DNA from: Primulina eburnea
Taxonomy: Eukaryota > Streptophyta > Magnoliopsida > Lamiales > Gesneriaceae
Direction of reading: 5' to 3'
Length of the DNA stretch: 64,000 bases
Assembly: GCF_022965805.1 (NCBI RefSeq)
Contig: NC_133101.1
Location: forward strand, 1,116,001-1,180,000
Part shown: one piece after another, positions 26,362-38,549 of the stretch
Numbering within the stretch: position 1 is the first letter of the stretch
Layout of the letters: the number at the start of each line of letters is the position of its first letter
Position numbers and translations under genes: made by a program
The notes under the pieces: model-generated
What the model saw: only the letters and a program-made list of their open reading frames with translations
Told to the model about the DNA's origin: nothing
Databases searched by the model: none

Positions 26362-26542
26362 GACTAGGTCTTTTCTGATATTGTCTCACGAATCTTTATC
26401 TGTTAGACGGGTCAATCTTACCGATATTCACAATAAAAAGTAATACTCTTAACATAAAAAATAATATTTCCCATGGATGACCTAAATAAGAGATCTTTTT
26501 CACAAAATACGATCCGTGAACCGTTTCACATAAGTTTTTGCC
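26362..26542 (-). mobile_element. GAGAC/GTCTC palindromic MITE, copy C
   Basis: An inverted, more diverged copy of 181 bp (gactaggtctt ... aagtttttgcc), starting 3 bp after the target duplication of copy A. Flanks gtataaaga (26353-26361) and ttgtaaaga (26543-26551) match at 7 of 9 positions. Confidence 0.75.
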
Positions 26543-27082
26543 TTGTAAAGATGCATAGACCATGACCATATTCGGATCTAAGTCCTCCAAGACTAGTTTA
26601 GCAAAAAACCCAAATCGATGGACTACCAACCAAAAAAACAAACAAACTCGATGTCGGTTTAGTTCCAAGACTGGAATCGTAGGTGATTCCATCAAATGAG
26701 AAATTTAAATTGAAAAGATTTTAATTTTCAGGAGGAAAAAAAAAAAGAAACAGAGCTTTTGTGGAGCCTTGGAGAAGTTATTTCCTCATAAACGTGATAT
26801 AGTCTAAACAAACTTTTTTTATTAAAAAAAAAGAGTAAAGAAAATTTAAAACTATACCTCGAACGACTTTCAAATTTAGAGGTTTTTTCCTCTAATTCGG
26901 CCCATCTAAAATATAAATATTATTCATATGATAACCGAAAAATTCGGGAAAAATTGGATGTGATTTAAATTTCAATAACTATAAAATCTGGTGTAAACAA
27001 ACCATACAATAAATTTATTCCGTACATGTCCAAGTGATAGATATTCCACAGTCTTAACATGTTGAAGATGATATGAAGTTTT

Positions 27083-29837
27083 TCACTCTCCCTTTCTACA
27101 TAATCTGTTTGTTTTACAAGATTTATCATCCACAAAGTAAGAAACCGGCGTCTCAGCCTCACGAATAGCTGCATTTGTGCCTCCTCGAGTGAAATCGATG
27201 ATCAGTTTCGCGATCACATTTGGTTTCTCAATGTGAGGCATATGGCCACAGTTTGATATTTTTCTAATTGTCGCGTTTGGCAGTTCATTCTGCAGCCTCT
27301 GTGTTTTTGTCAAAAGTGGACAAATGTCTCAGATTAGTGCGCGTGTGTGTGTCATGAATCGGCATCCACAAAATTTCACTGAACTGGAGAAGAAAGAGGA
27401 GATTTAAACTGACCTCTGCAAGCTTATTGTCGACAATATTATCATGCTCGCAGCTGATGAGAAGAACTTTTTGCTTCACCTGAGTTAATAAAAAATCGAC
27501 GGAAATATGTCAATTGTAGCCATTAAATTTTCTAACGCACTCTTGTTTGTAACCAAACTGATCCATATTCATGATTCTTGGTTTCATAACGGAACTTGTT
27601 ATAAAAAAATATGGGAGGCGGCAAGTGGATGTTACTTACCCGTTTGATTTGACCCATGACATTGTATCCCCCACTGAGCATAAAGTTTACAGTAGCGTCT
27701 TCCCACCACGGCAAGAGGCAGTGAAGGCGTCCCACCTGATTGGTTAAAACAGAAACTGTGCTAACTCGAGCTAGGAATTGATAAATTGGGATTGAAAATT
27801 AAGTAAAAACACAAAATCAACTTACTTCTGTATAGTCGAATATCGTAGATAGTGATATACCCTCGAAAACCAGTAGCTTTGCATACCACCGTATAGGCAC
27901 ACTCTTCAGCACAGAGGCCTGATCAAGATGACACTTTAGACAGCCAGGCAATGAACTTATAATAATACAGAATGTGACAAAATTACAAGAAAAAGAGAAA
28001 AGAAAGAAAACCAACTAGCCAAATTATATCTGATTAATATAGCTTAAGATGATAGATTTTCGTCAAGAACCAGCTCCTAGAGAAAGATAAAAATGCAAGC
28101 ATATTACCATTGCATAGGCTAAAGGCTTGGGTAATTTAGTGAGAACCCCAGTCCCATTGACATAAACATTTGCATTAATCAAAACGAGCCTATCGACCTG
28201 CAAAAACCTCGTGGAAAGCATCATAAGCATTTACTTGAGGAACAGGCTATAATTTCAGAGTCGTAGCTCGACAAGATTCCGAATTTTCTACCGATGATGC
28301 CCCAGATTCAAAAAATCCAAAGAAATTTGATGAGGAAGAAAACTTATACAGCTTCAGGAAAATTGACGGCAAAATCTATTGCAGCAGCTGCACCAAGGCT
28401 AGGTCCAACTAAAGTCATTGGTCTTTTGATGTGAGACTTCCATAGCTATTTTGCACGGAAATATCAAAAAGTGAAGTTATGTCTCTTTCGGTATTCATGC
28501 TATTTTATTGTTAAAAATCACATCTTTTCATCAAAAACTAGCAAAGTTACTCGGAAAAATACCTGGTAAAGGTGATATCTTTTCGATGCAACGTTACAAG
28601 GTGGGCGGCATTCTAATACAATTAAGAAATAAAAGGTGACAGACAGCATGGCTAATATAATGGCTACGTGTGATGTGAAGACTGTATAACAAACCTAAAT
28701 CAGAGAAACCCCATCCAAGAAGATCGATTGCCCAAGCCTCTAAACCAGCATCCTCCAGCAGCGGATATGCACTTCTCCATTCTAAACAAGAGCTGAATAC
28801 ACAAGGGGAACCATATTCCAGAAACAAGAAAATACATGATTATACTTCATATAAGAACAAAATAAAAAGTCTGATTGGCTTTCATTGATGCAAACCTATC
28901 AAAACAATGGAGAAGAACCACCGGATTGGCAGCGCTTCGCATCGTTGGGGTCACACAGCTACTCATTATGCAACTCTCGGAAAACCCAACCTGTAATTCT
29001 CCTTATCATGCGCAAGGGTTCTTGAAAGTCAAAATATAATATAAATCAAATCACAATTATAGATGTCCGGACGGGAATCTGGGATAACTTGTACAAGTAC
29101 ATAGAGTTTTTTTATTTGGGTAGTGATTTGTGGCCCTGGTGGTCTACTCCTGAGTAGAGGAGTGGCGCTTTTTGGTGGTGATTGAACGCAAGTACTAAAC
29201 CAATTGTGCAGAGGAAAACATTAAAAACCAAACGTACAGACTGGGCCATGTTGGACAGTTTTTCACCCCTAAAATCGTCCTCTCAAGCTATCGACCCTTT
29301 AAACTTGTAACCAGTTTGCAGAACTACATTGAAATCGAATGCCACGAGGGCAAAAGGAAAATGGGATTTTTTTAATCCTCAAGAAGAAGCAAATCTCTGA
29401 AAAATATAGAGAGAGAGCTTCTTCACTTTTTCAATAAATTCAAGCAATATTTCAACCCGCCCTTCAGTAAAATCAGTTCCCAGTTTGATAAAGAAATTCA
29501 TACCCAACAAGAAGCATCTCAACAAAATGAAATATTAAACAAATACCGATTAGCAGAACCCATCCTTAATACATTTTCCATGTCAGCCATTTTTACATGC
29601 AATAGCAAAAGTGCGAAGCCAAACCTGCACAGGGAGCCTCTGTATCCTCTGAGCCAAATTTCTCGCAAAAGGGTCTCTGATTTTGTGCACTTCCTTCGGC
29701 AGAAAAGATGGAAATTCTCCGTTGGGATCGCCAACGCACCCGCGATCGCCGCCGCCGCGGCAAGAAAGTCCGAAATCCAGCAACTTTCCGAGATGGCATT
29801 GATACAACGGATATCCCAATGCCCAAGCTCCCACCAT
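27083..29837 (-). CDS. Alpha/beta-hydrolase fold protein
   Basis: Ten GT-AG exons join in frame: 29625-29837, 28896-28990, 28695-28792, 28563-28612, 28350-28445, 28108-28197, 27826-27918, 27640-27735, 27414-27479 and 27083-27298, giving 370 residues. The core has the VVLLHCFDSSCLEWR strand-loop (oxyanion region), the nucleophile elbow GPSLG with Ser168, the acid Asp290 in SCEHDNIV, and His318 in NCGHMPH, so the catalytic triad looks complete. A conserved plant segment DPNGEFPSFLPKEV precedes the core; the first ~35 residues are poorly conserved and may be a plastid transit peptide (inferred). The exact substrate is unknown; the family includes esterases and lipases. The start ATG at 29837 is chosen because it is in frame with the conserved segment; the overlapping frame from 29857 is not. 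Confidence 0.9.
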
Positions 29838-30255
29838 TTCTCCTCAAAGCAACCCAAGTGACTCCACCGACAAATTTATAGCGTGTCTACCTTCAATTAG
29901 TATGTACTACCCAAAATATACAGGCAACACCTGTAATTTGTAACAGTGGAGGTAATTGCCAAAAAAAAAATTCTTTGAAAAAAAAACTCTTTGAAAAAGG
30001 AAATTGGATCATCCTTTATGAGAGCACATGCAAGAAGAAAGTATCGGAAATGGTATTTAAATTTGGCCTTTAAAGTTCTACTTGAATTTTGTTCCGTTCT
30101 GTGATAGAATGCATTGAACGAGGGAAGCGACTGTTGGAAAATATTGAGTTGGGTGAAAAATAATAATGACTTACAAATTTCTTTGGTGGGGTTGTTGAAT
30201 TTGAGATTTTCTCTCAACTTTTTGGATGTTATAAGCCGAGGAAACTGAAATTAAA

Positions 30256-30423
30256 GAACAAAACTTGTGTGAGTCGTATTTGTGAGTTACATCTCTTATT
30301 TGGGTAATAAATGAAAAAATATTATTTTTATGCTAAAAGTATTACTTTTTATTGTGAATATGGGTAGAGTTGACTCGTCTCACAGATTAAGATCCGTGAG
30401 ACGATCTCACATGAGACTCACTT
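30256..30423 (+). mobile_element. GAGAC/GTCTC palindromic MITE, copy D
   Basis: A 168-bp copy (gaacaaaacttgtgtgag ... gagactcactt) lacking part of the left palindrome. Flanked by a perfect 9-bp duplication, gaaattaaa, at 30247-30255 and 30424-30432. Confidence 0.85.
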
Positions 30424-31579
30424 GAAATTAAATTGAGTAGGTGATAGAATCATTTAAACAATTCAATTTTATTAAAATTGATCTTTGTAACATAGTTATA
30501 AAATTGTATTACAAAAATCACACCACAATACATACGTCAAGAAAATAATATTATGTCTTTTTACCTTTTGTCCATTCTCCACCGATAATATTTCAAGGAT
30601 TTTTTTATTACAATTTTATAAATATATCGTGGAAAAAACAAATTAAGTTCAAGTCTCTATCAAATCAAAGCTCAATAATATTTAACCATGGTTACATCCC
30701 TAATTAAATTATTTCCATTATTAATCATCTTGTGCATTAATATTCAAGGATATTATTTATTGAAATATTAATTTAAAAATGATTTCCATAACATAATTAG
30801 AAATTGTTAAAGCATGGCACATGAGTTGCTACCAGGCAGTACCAGACTACCACTGTGTCCATATTTGACTACTTTTTTTAGGGATTGAAAATGTAAAAAG
30901 ACAGCATTTTTAGAAATATTTAAATTGATTTTGAAAGTGAAATATAGGGAAAATAATAGCATTCTACATTTGCTTCTTTAGACTAGGGGATGGATCGGGA
31001 CAATGCACGAATCAATATTCTATATTTTCAATATAAAATAAATTAATAATTAAAGAAATATGGCAATGATGAATTCTACCTAATTAAAAACTTCTTGGTA
31101 TAATTTATATCTCCAACAAGACAAGGCAGGAATTGATTCAACTAGTTCATTAAAATCCGCCACGCTGAGTCTATATGGATTGTTTACCTTATATATTGAG
31201 TAGGCTTGAGGATTTTATATTTCATAATTTAAAATAATTAATATCTAAAATAACTCGATCTTATAATTTTTTTGCGTGCTAATAATGTCTTGTAGTTCAT
31301 CTGACATTAATTTTTCAAATTTTATATAAAATTTAAAATTCAATTATAGCAAACTCTGATTCGATGCTTTTTTTTTTTTTTTTGAGTTGATTAAAACCTC
31401 CCAGCCCAAGACTTTAGCTACTTTGTACCAGCCTATTTCATTTCCTTGATAATTTTGTGAGAAACATTTATGTCTCTTCCTTAAAAAAACATTTATGTTA
31501 ACTTTTTAATAGCATTAATATCAGTCTTTTTTTAATCATATAAATATATGTCCTTTAACTATATCAAGTGAGATATTTA

Positions 31580-31732
31580 ATAACTTCTATGAGATATCTC
31601 ACGTAACAATTTGGTGAGTCATATCTTGTCTGACTAGATTCATGAAAAATATTATTTCCACTTCAAGTATAGACTAAGTTGACACATCTCACGAATATAG
31701 ATATATGATATAGTCTCACGGAGACACAATCC
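31580..31732 (+). mobile_element. GAGAC/GTCTC MITE, diverged copy
   Basis: A degraded relative: tatgagatatctcacg, then ttcatgaaaaatattattt, then ttgacacatctcacgaat and tagtctcacggagac in the same order as the other copies, with many substitutions and deletions. Boundaries are approximate and no target duplication was found. Confidence 0.55.
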
Positions 31733-31995
31733 TCAACTATTATAATATGGTATAGTATAGATTAGTCAATGACTTTTAATTCGACTTTTGGTTAACTTAA
31801 GATGGTGTATTCATTATAGAAATTTGTTAGCTTTTTTTGTAGAGTTGATATATTTATTCTCACTTTTGTACAATTTTACATATATCTAAAGATTTTCACA
31901 TAATGTTGTAGATATATTTTGCACGATTCTTTAGATATTTATAAACTTTTTTTATAGAATCTACTGAATTTTTTATGATTGTGTTTTTTTATTTG

Positions 31996-32177
31996 GGCAA
32001 AAACTTGTGTGAGACGGTCTCACGGGTCGTATTTGTGAGACGGATCTCTTATTTGGGTAATCCATGAAAAGGTATTATTTTTTATGCTAAGAGTACTACT
32101 TTTTATTGTGAATATGGGTAGGATTGACCCGTCTCACAGATTAGTATCTGTGAGACGGTCTCATATGAGACTCACTC
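31996..32177 (+). mobile_element. GAGAC/GTCTC palindromic MITE, copy E
   Basis: A 182-bp near-consensus copy, ggcaaaaacttgtgtgagac ... gagactcactc. The palindrome gtgagacggtctcac appears near the left end, and the same word (last base altered) near the right end. Flanked by a perfect 9-bp duplication, ttttatttg, at 31987-31995 and 32178-32186. Confidence 0.92.
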
Positions 32178-34023
32178 TTTTATTTGAACTAGCAATTGAG
32201 CATGAATAATTTCTATTTATTTAAAATATTTTTATACATCAATATTTTTTATCTATTTTATTTTTGAAAAAATAAGTCAATATTAAATTTGGTACAATTA
32301 AACTTCAATTATTCAAATCATTTCAACATCTTTGGTTAGTTAATCAATATCTTTTAAAAATACTTAACAATGACATTTAAACATTAATAAATAATAAAAT
32401 TTAAAATAATGCCATTAATTTTAACTTTTTCTAGTAAAAAAACAATCTCGATTTTGTTTTTGATAATATGTTTAATAACAAAATTAAATAAAAAATTAAT
32501 TGTACCTGAAAATATAGAATCAAGACTTTTAAGTATTTCAATTCAACTATTGTAACTTTGTAGATTTTTATATATTTAATTTCATATAGTTATCTCTATA
32601 TATGTGTTCACATATTTTTTAAAATATATCAATTAATACACATTATATATATATAATCAAAATCAAGCCACAAATTAACAAAAATTAAAGAAAATAACTA
32701 AAACATATAATTTTACATAATAATTAATACAATAAATTAATTGTTTATTGAAAATAATTATTACTTTAAATATACGGTAATTTTATTTATTGAAAATAAT
32801 TATTACTTTAAATATACGGCCAATTAAATATTATAATTGTTTTATTATGTAGTGTAATAATATTTTTATTAAAAATAATAAATATGATTTTAAATCTCGT
32901 GAGTTTTTATGATCAGAATTCAAAACAAAAAAAAACGGCTTTAATTAATTTTAAACAACCATAAATAAAAATTAGCAAAAAAAAAAAATATACGTTTCTA
33001 TAAAAATAGGAAAAAAATACGGAGAAATATAAAAATAAATTAACCGCTGTTTTTATATAGATTATTTTTAATAGAAATGAATGCAAGTACTACGTGAGTT
33101 TGAGACATTTTTCATTTAAATTTTATCTAAATTTTTAGGCTGATGGAAATATAATTTTTGACATTTTATAGTTATATGTAACTTTAATTCTTGTGCTTAA
33201 TAGAATTTAATGAAGCCATTAAAATCCATTAATATTTTGAATACATATTAACTTATATTATCAAATCAACTAATTGAATTAAGTACAGAAACAAATTTAT
33301 CCTTAATTTCACCAGAGCAGTGTGGCATCTCATGTAGCGTCCTTTGTTTGGCCAATACAAACAATAATGGAGCTCACTTGCAACAATAGCAATAATGGAG
33401 CATGTGGCATCTTTATAGTCGATCTTTACTATATTAGATTTGGATTCGACCAACACCTCAGTGTTATCAAATTACATTTTTCTAGCAAACAAAATCATAT
33501 TATTTATCATTCTTTCTATAAATAATGACTATAATCTCATTGTACCAACAACAGCAGTATTTCGGAAATTTGTTTAAAATTGCAAAATATTTTGAAACAT
33601 GTATGATTGTCAAGAACAACTGAAAACTCAGTGTCATCAAGTGATATTGAACTATTTCACACAACATCAAGTTTCTATCGGTCCTGCCAGTGAAACAAAC
33701 CATCACTGTTTTTTTTCCTCCTCAGAAGTATCTTCAAAATTACGGAGACATGCAAGAAATGAATGCTGAAATAAGGAGATTCAAAGTGTATCTGGTCTAC
33801 TTCTTTTTGCCTGCTTTACCCTCTTAATATTTCGTCAGCATATTTCTCACCTTTACCTTTGTATGGCTCTGGAGGTCTCCATTTCCTAATTGAAGCTGAG
33901 AATTGGCCAAAGGCCGACTTGTTATATCCGCTAACGGCTATGCTAGTGTTGTCTTCCACCTTCACCTGGATGCCGTCAGGGATTTCCATTCTTACCGGAT
34001 GAGAAAAAACCAAGATTGAGAAC

Positions 34024-34501
34024 TGTTGGGAAGCAGATGACTCTCAAGTTTCAATCAAAGGAGTTTGACTGATCTGGTAGTTAAGTCCATAACGATAAGT
34101 CAGTTAAGCAAGACTTTGGGAAGAATTTCGGTTGGACAGCTGGAAGGCTTGAGAGGAATACATCTCTTGGTTGGCAAGCAATATAAAGGGCTTGGATAAA
34201 GGAATCAAGAGATAGAGAGATACAACAGATTGTATAATAGAGTGCGGAGTAGGGAGGAGAATTGAGAGCATATGAGAGTATAGTCGTATTGTGATTCGAT
34301 TCTTGGCTACTGGTGTATGCACTTGTAATCTGCTTATTCATATCCATCAATAAAGAGTTTGATTGCTTCTTCCGTGGACGTAGGTGGCTTATTGTCACCG
34401 AACCACGTATATCATTGTGCCTTGGTGTGTGTGTTTGAGTTCTTGCTCATAAATCTTGTTGTGTTCGGTGCATTATCGTGATTGTTCGAATTATTATAAC
34501 A
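34024..34501 (+). repeat. 5' LTR of Copia element
   Basis: 478 bp. Contains a TATA-like atataaag at 34181-34188 and a polyadenylation-type aataaa at 34349-34354. By eye it is identical to the 3' LTR except for one missing GA unit in a short gagaga run. Confidence 0.95.
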
Positions 34502-34555
34502 ATTGGCGCCGTCTGTGGGAAGCGAAGGAAAGCCAAGATCACGATAATCTCAAAG

Positions 34556-37500
34556 ATGGGTTCGATGAAATATGACATCGAGAAGTTCTCCGGCAATAAT
34601 GATTTCGGGCTTTGGAGAATTAAAATGAAGGCTATACTGATTCAACAAGGGCTGGCAGACGCACTCATGGGAGAAGATGCTTCTCGTGATGATTCAAAAG
34701 AAAGGATGCAAATTCTTGCCAAGGCACAAAGTGCCATTATTCTATGCCTTGGTGACAAACCCCTCAGAGAAGTTTCAAGAGAAAAGTCTGCAGCCGCTAT
34801 GTGGAACAAGCTCGAAAATCTGTACATGACCAAGTCCCTTGCTAACAGACTATATATGAAACAAAGATTATACTCCTTCAAGATCACGGGTGAAAAGAAG
34901 ATCATCACACAAATAGATGAATTCATCAAAATTCTAGATGACCTTGAGAATATAGACGTCAAACTTGAAGATGAAGATAAAGCCCTCATATTGTTAAACT
35001 CTCTCCCAAGCTCATATGAAAACCTACGAGATGCAATGTTGTATGGGCGGGAACAGACCATTTCCCTTGAAGAAGTTCAATCAGCAGTTCAAGCCAAGGA
35101 ACTACAAAGAAAAATCCAGTCAACAGGGCACGATCAAGGTGAAAGCCTTTCCATACGTGGGAGAAATGAGAAAAGAACTCCAAGAAAGGACAGGAATCAC
35201 TCAAGATCCAACAGTACAACCAAATTCAGGTGTTTCTTATGCCATAAGGAAGGCCATTATAAAAGAAATTGCCCTGAAAGGAGGAAACATTGGCATGCAA
35301 AGCCAAAGGTAACCCCCGAGGCAGACGTGGCATCTGATGGCTATGATTCCGCGGAGGTGCTAGCAATTTCTGACCACAGCAATTCCACCGATTGGATCCT
35401 TGATTCCGGGTGTTCTTTCCATATGTGTCCTATCAGAACTTGGTTTGAGGATTTCATAGATGTACATGAAGGACTAGTATTATTGGGAAATGACTTACCT
35501 TGCAAAGTGAAAGGTATAGGGACAATTCGAGTCAAAATGCATGATGGTATGGAGAGACTCTTAACAGATGTGAGATTTGTTCCTGATCTAAAAAGGAACT
35601 TAATCTCATTGGGAACCCTTGACTCGAAGGGTTATAAATTCAAGTCTGAACATGGCACCCTCACAATACAAAAGGGCTCAATGGTTGTTATGAAAGGTCA
35701 CAGAAGAAATACCTTATACATTCTACAAGGTACCACTATAATTGGCGCGTCTGCCATTGCACATGCAACCACTGATACAACCAAGCTCTGGCATTTAAGG
35801 CTGGGACATGTCAGCCAGCAGGGATTAATGCATTTATGCAACCAAGGGCTGTTATGTGGGGACCAAGTTCAGGGACTGGACCTTTGTGAATATTGCATTC
35901 TTGGTAAAGCCAAAAGGGTGAAATTCACAAAGGGAACTCACAATACATCTAGACCTTTTGAGTATGTACACTCTGATCTATGGGGTCCCTCGAAGAATCC
36001 AACACATGCAGGTGGTAGGTATTTCATGTCCATAATAGATGATTTTTCACGAAGAGTATGGGTGTTTGTGCTGAAAACCAAAGATGAGGCATTTACAAAG
36101 TTCAAGGAATGGCTCACGGTCACAGAAAATAGACAGGATGCAAAACTAAAATACTTGAGAACGGATAATGGTCTGGAATTCTTGTCACAACAATTTAAAG
36201 ATTTATGCGCCTCAAAGGGGATTACAAGGCACCTCACAGTAGCAGGTACTCCCCAACAAAATGGTTTGGCTGAAAGAATGAATCGCACACTACTTGAACG
36301 AGTGAGATGTATGATATTGAATGCAGGCCTTCCAAAGTCCTTCTGGGGAGAAACAATTACTACTGCATGCTACTTGATAAACCGGTGTCCATCTAGTGCA
36401 ATAAACTTCAAGACTCCCATCGAAATGTGGAACAAAAGGCCGGCTGATTACTCTAATCTACGAGTATTCGGTTGCCTTGCTTATGCTCATGTTAAACAAG
36501 ACAAACTGGAAGCCAGAGCTAGAAGATGCATTTTTATAGGCTACTCTGATGTGGTCAAAGGTTACAAGGTCTGGAACTTAGAAAACACTGGTCCCAAGAG
36601 TTTTTATACCAGAGATATAACCTTTGACGAGTCTAAGATGGGATATCCGAAGTCTGATATCAACACTGAAAATCATGAGCCAACTCTGGATGATACACAT
36701 GTTGAGGTGGAGCCGCCTGGAAACACCTCAGCCCCACCATCTGATAAGGATGTTAGCCATGATTCAAGTTCCGATCATGAGGAACAAAGCATCCGGACCA
36801 ATCATGATCTAGCATCCTACAAACTTGCCAGAGACAGACAGAGAAGAGAAATCCGTCCACCAGATAAGTTCGGACAAGCTGATATTCTACACTATGCACT
36901 ATCAGTAGCCGAGCATATAGAATATGATGAGCCCAACTCCTACAAAGAAGCAATGTCAGGAAAGAACAAACAAAAGTGGGCAAAAGCCATGGATGAAGAA
37001 ATTTCCTCCCTGAATAAAAACAATACATGGAGATTGGTGGATAGACCAAAGAATCAGAAGGTGATTGGATGCAAATGGATATACAAAATCAAAGAAGGAA
37101 TGCCTGGTGAGGATAGAACAAGGTACAAAGCACGGTTAGTAGCAAAAGGCTTCTCGCAACAACATGGTATAGATTATAACGAAATATTCTCCCCGGTGGT
37201 CAAGCATTCATCCATTCGGATGATCCTAGCATTAACAACACAATTGAATCTAGAACTGGAGCAGCTTGATGTAAAGACCGCATTCTTACATGGAGAACTC
37301 GAGGAAACTATATACATGAGTCAACCAGAAGGCTATGCATCTCAAGAAACCAGTGACAAGGTGTGTCTTCTCACAAAGTCTTTGTACGGACTTAAACAGA
37401 GCTCAAGACAGTGGTATAAAAGATTTGATGAATTCATGTTGAACAACAACTTCAAGCGTTGCAGCCATGATAACTGTGTGTACATCTACAAGCAAGGGAA

Positions 37501-38503
37501 TGAGATTACCACTTATCTCTTGTTGTATGTAGACGACATGATAGTTGCTAGCACAAGCAGGGACAACATGGAAGCTGTGAAGCAACTACTGAGTTCAGAG
37601 TTTGACATGAAACAGTTAGGAGAAGCCAAAAGAATACTGGGCATGGAAATTGTGAGAAAGCGCAGCAGAAATGAATTATTCTTATGCCAGAGCTCGTACA
37701 TTTGCAAAGTGCTTAAAAGATTCAACATGCATCAGTCTAAACAAGTTAGCATACCTTTGTCTCAATCACTTAAATTGTCTCAGGGCCAATCTCCCGAGAA
37801 TGATGAAGAAAGGAGAAGCATGCTATCCATCCCATATGCTAGTGGGGTTGGAAGTATAATGTATGGGATGGTCTGCTCTAGACCCGATCTAGCTTATAGC
37901 ATGAGTGTGGTATCTAGATTTATGGCAAATCCAGGTGAGACACACTGGCATGCATTAAAGGGGGTGTTTAAATACTTAAAGGGATCAGCAAATCTTGGGT
38001 TAATGTTCGAAAAACAGATTGATCATAAGAATCCTATAGTGGGTTATGTGGATTCTGATTTTGCTGGTAATATAGACACTCGCAAATCCTTGTCAGGCCT
38101 AATCTTCACTATGTATGGAACTGCGATTAGTTGGAAAGCAACTTCGCAATCAGTGGTGGCTCTGTCGACCACTGAATCAGAATACATAGCACTCTCTGAA
38201 GGGATTAAGGAAGCACTTTGGCTAAGAGGAATGATGTCTGAGTTAGGGGTAATGCAAGACAAAGTTGTAGTGTACTGTGACAATCAAAGTGCGATACATC
38301 TCTCAAAACATCATGCATACCATGAAAGGTCCAAACATATAGATGTGAGGCTGCATTTTGTAAAGGATGTCATATGCAGAGGAGATGTACAGGTGGAGAA
38401 AGTTGATACTAAAGACAACCCAGCAGATATGTTGACAAAGCCGTTGGCACAGAGCAAGTTCATGCATTGCATGAACTTGGTTAATATAGTAACATGTAAT
38501 TGA
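34556..38503 (+). CDS. Copia gag-pol polyprotein
   Basis: An uninterrupted frame of 1,315 codons plus stop from the chosen ATG (MGSMKYDIEKFSGNND). The frame is also open upstream to 34478, but that part lies in the LTR and primer-binding region. Domains in order: Gag capsid-like part; CCHC zinc knuckle (CFLCHKEGHYKRNC) near 35231; aspartic protease DSGCSFHMC near 35402; integrase zinc-binding HLRLGH..CEYC near 35792-35900; DDE integrase core (DLWGP, TDNGLEF, QNGLAERMN); reverse transcriptase with YVDDM near 37526; RNase H ending with TTESEYIALSEG and DNQSAIHLSKH. No stop or frameshift is present, so the element may encode all functions needed for its own retrotransposition. Confidence 0.95.
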   Translation: MGSMKYDIEKFSGNNDFGLWRIKMKAILIQQGLADALMGEDASRDDSKERMQILAKAQSAIILCLGDKPLREVSREKSAAAMWNKLENLYMTKSLANRLYMKQRLYSFKITGEKKIITQIDEFIKILDDLENIDVKLEDEDKALILLNSLPSSYENLRDAMLYGREQTISLEEVQSAVQAKELQRKIQSTGHDQGESLSIRGRNEKRTPRKDRNHSRSNSTTKFRCFLCHKEGHYKRNCPERRKHWHAKPKVTPEADVASDGYDSAEVLAISDHSNSTDWILDSGCSFHMCPIRTWFEDFIDVHEGLVLLGNDLPCKVKGIGTIRVKMHDGMERLLTDVRFVPDLKRNLISLGTLDSKGYKFKSEHGTLTIQKGSMVVMKGHRRNTLYILQGTTIIGASAIAHATTDTTKLWHLRLGHVSQQGLMHLCNQGLLCGDQVQGLDLCEYCILGKAKRVKFTKGTHNTSRPFEYVHSDLWGPSKNPTHAGGRYFMSIIDDFSRRVWVFVLKTKDEAFTKFKEWLTVTENRQDAKLKYLRTDNGLEFLSQQFKDLCASKGITRHLTVAGTPQQNGLAERMNRTLLERVRCMILNAGLPKSFWGETITTACYLINRCPSSAINFKTPIEMWNKRPADYSNLRVFGCLAYAHVKQDKLEARARRCIFIGYSDVVKGYKVWNLENTGPKSFYTRDITFDESKMGYPKSDINTENHEPTLDDTHVEVEPPGNTSAPPSDKDVSHDSSSDHEEQSIRTNHDLASYKLARDRQRREIRPPDKFGQADILHYALSVAEHIEYDEPNSYKEAMSGKNKQKWAKAMDEEISSLNKNNTWRLVDRPKNQKVIGCKWIYKIKEGMPGEDRTRYKARLVAKGFSQQHGIDYNEIFSPVVKHSSIRMILALTTQLNLELEQLDVKTAFLHGELEETIYMSQPEGYASQETSDKVCLLTKSLYGLKQSSRQWYKRFDEFMLNNNFKRCSHDNCVYIYKQGNEITTYLLLYVDDMIVASTSRDNMEAVKQLLSSEFDMKQLGEAKRILGMEIVRKRSRNELFLCQSSYICKVLKRFNMHQSKQVSIPLSQSLKLSQGQSPENDEERRSMLSIPYASGVGSIMYGMVCSRPDLAYSMSVVSRFMANPGETHWHALKGVFKYLKGSANLGLMFEKQIDHKNPIVGYVDSDFAGNIDTRKSLSGLIFTMYGTAISWKATSQSVVALSTTESEYIALSEGIKEALWLRGMMSELGVMQDKVVVYCDNQSAIHLSKHHAYHERSKHIDVRLHFVKDVICRGDVQVEKVDTKDNPADMLTKPLAQSKFMHCMNLVNIVTCN

Positions 38504-38549
38504 GTATGCAACGGAGAGGAGGCAGCAAACTTGAAGTCAAGGTGGAGAT

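Larger units (their letters stand above)
25668..27082. other. Intergenic region rich in small mobile elements
   Basis: Lies between the start of the WDR12 gene and the 3' end of the alpha/beta-hydrolase gene. The only recognised content is the three palindromic elements between 25978 and 26542, listed separately. Confidence 0.7.
29838..33796. other. AT-rich intergenic region with mobile element copies
   Basis: No gene recognised. It contains MITE copies at 30256-30423, about 31580-31732 and 31996-32177 (listed). A very AT-rich segment at 32200-33100 includes a short direct repeat of ttattgaaaataattattac (about 32743 and 32787). Open frames near 33253-33706 have no family resemblance. Confidence 0.6.

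Noticed and set aside
29519..29857. 112-codon minus-strand frame overlapping the hydrolase start
   Set aside because: Not in frame with the conserved DPNGEFPSFLP segment, and it reads through the splice donor at 29624.
34478..34555. Upstream extension of the Copia frame
   Set aside because: Begins inside the LTR and crosses the primer-binding region; the ATG at 34556 followed by MGSMKYDIEKFSG fits Copia Gag starts better.
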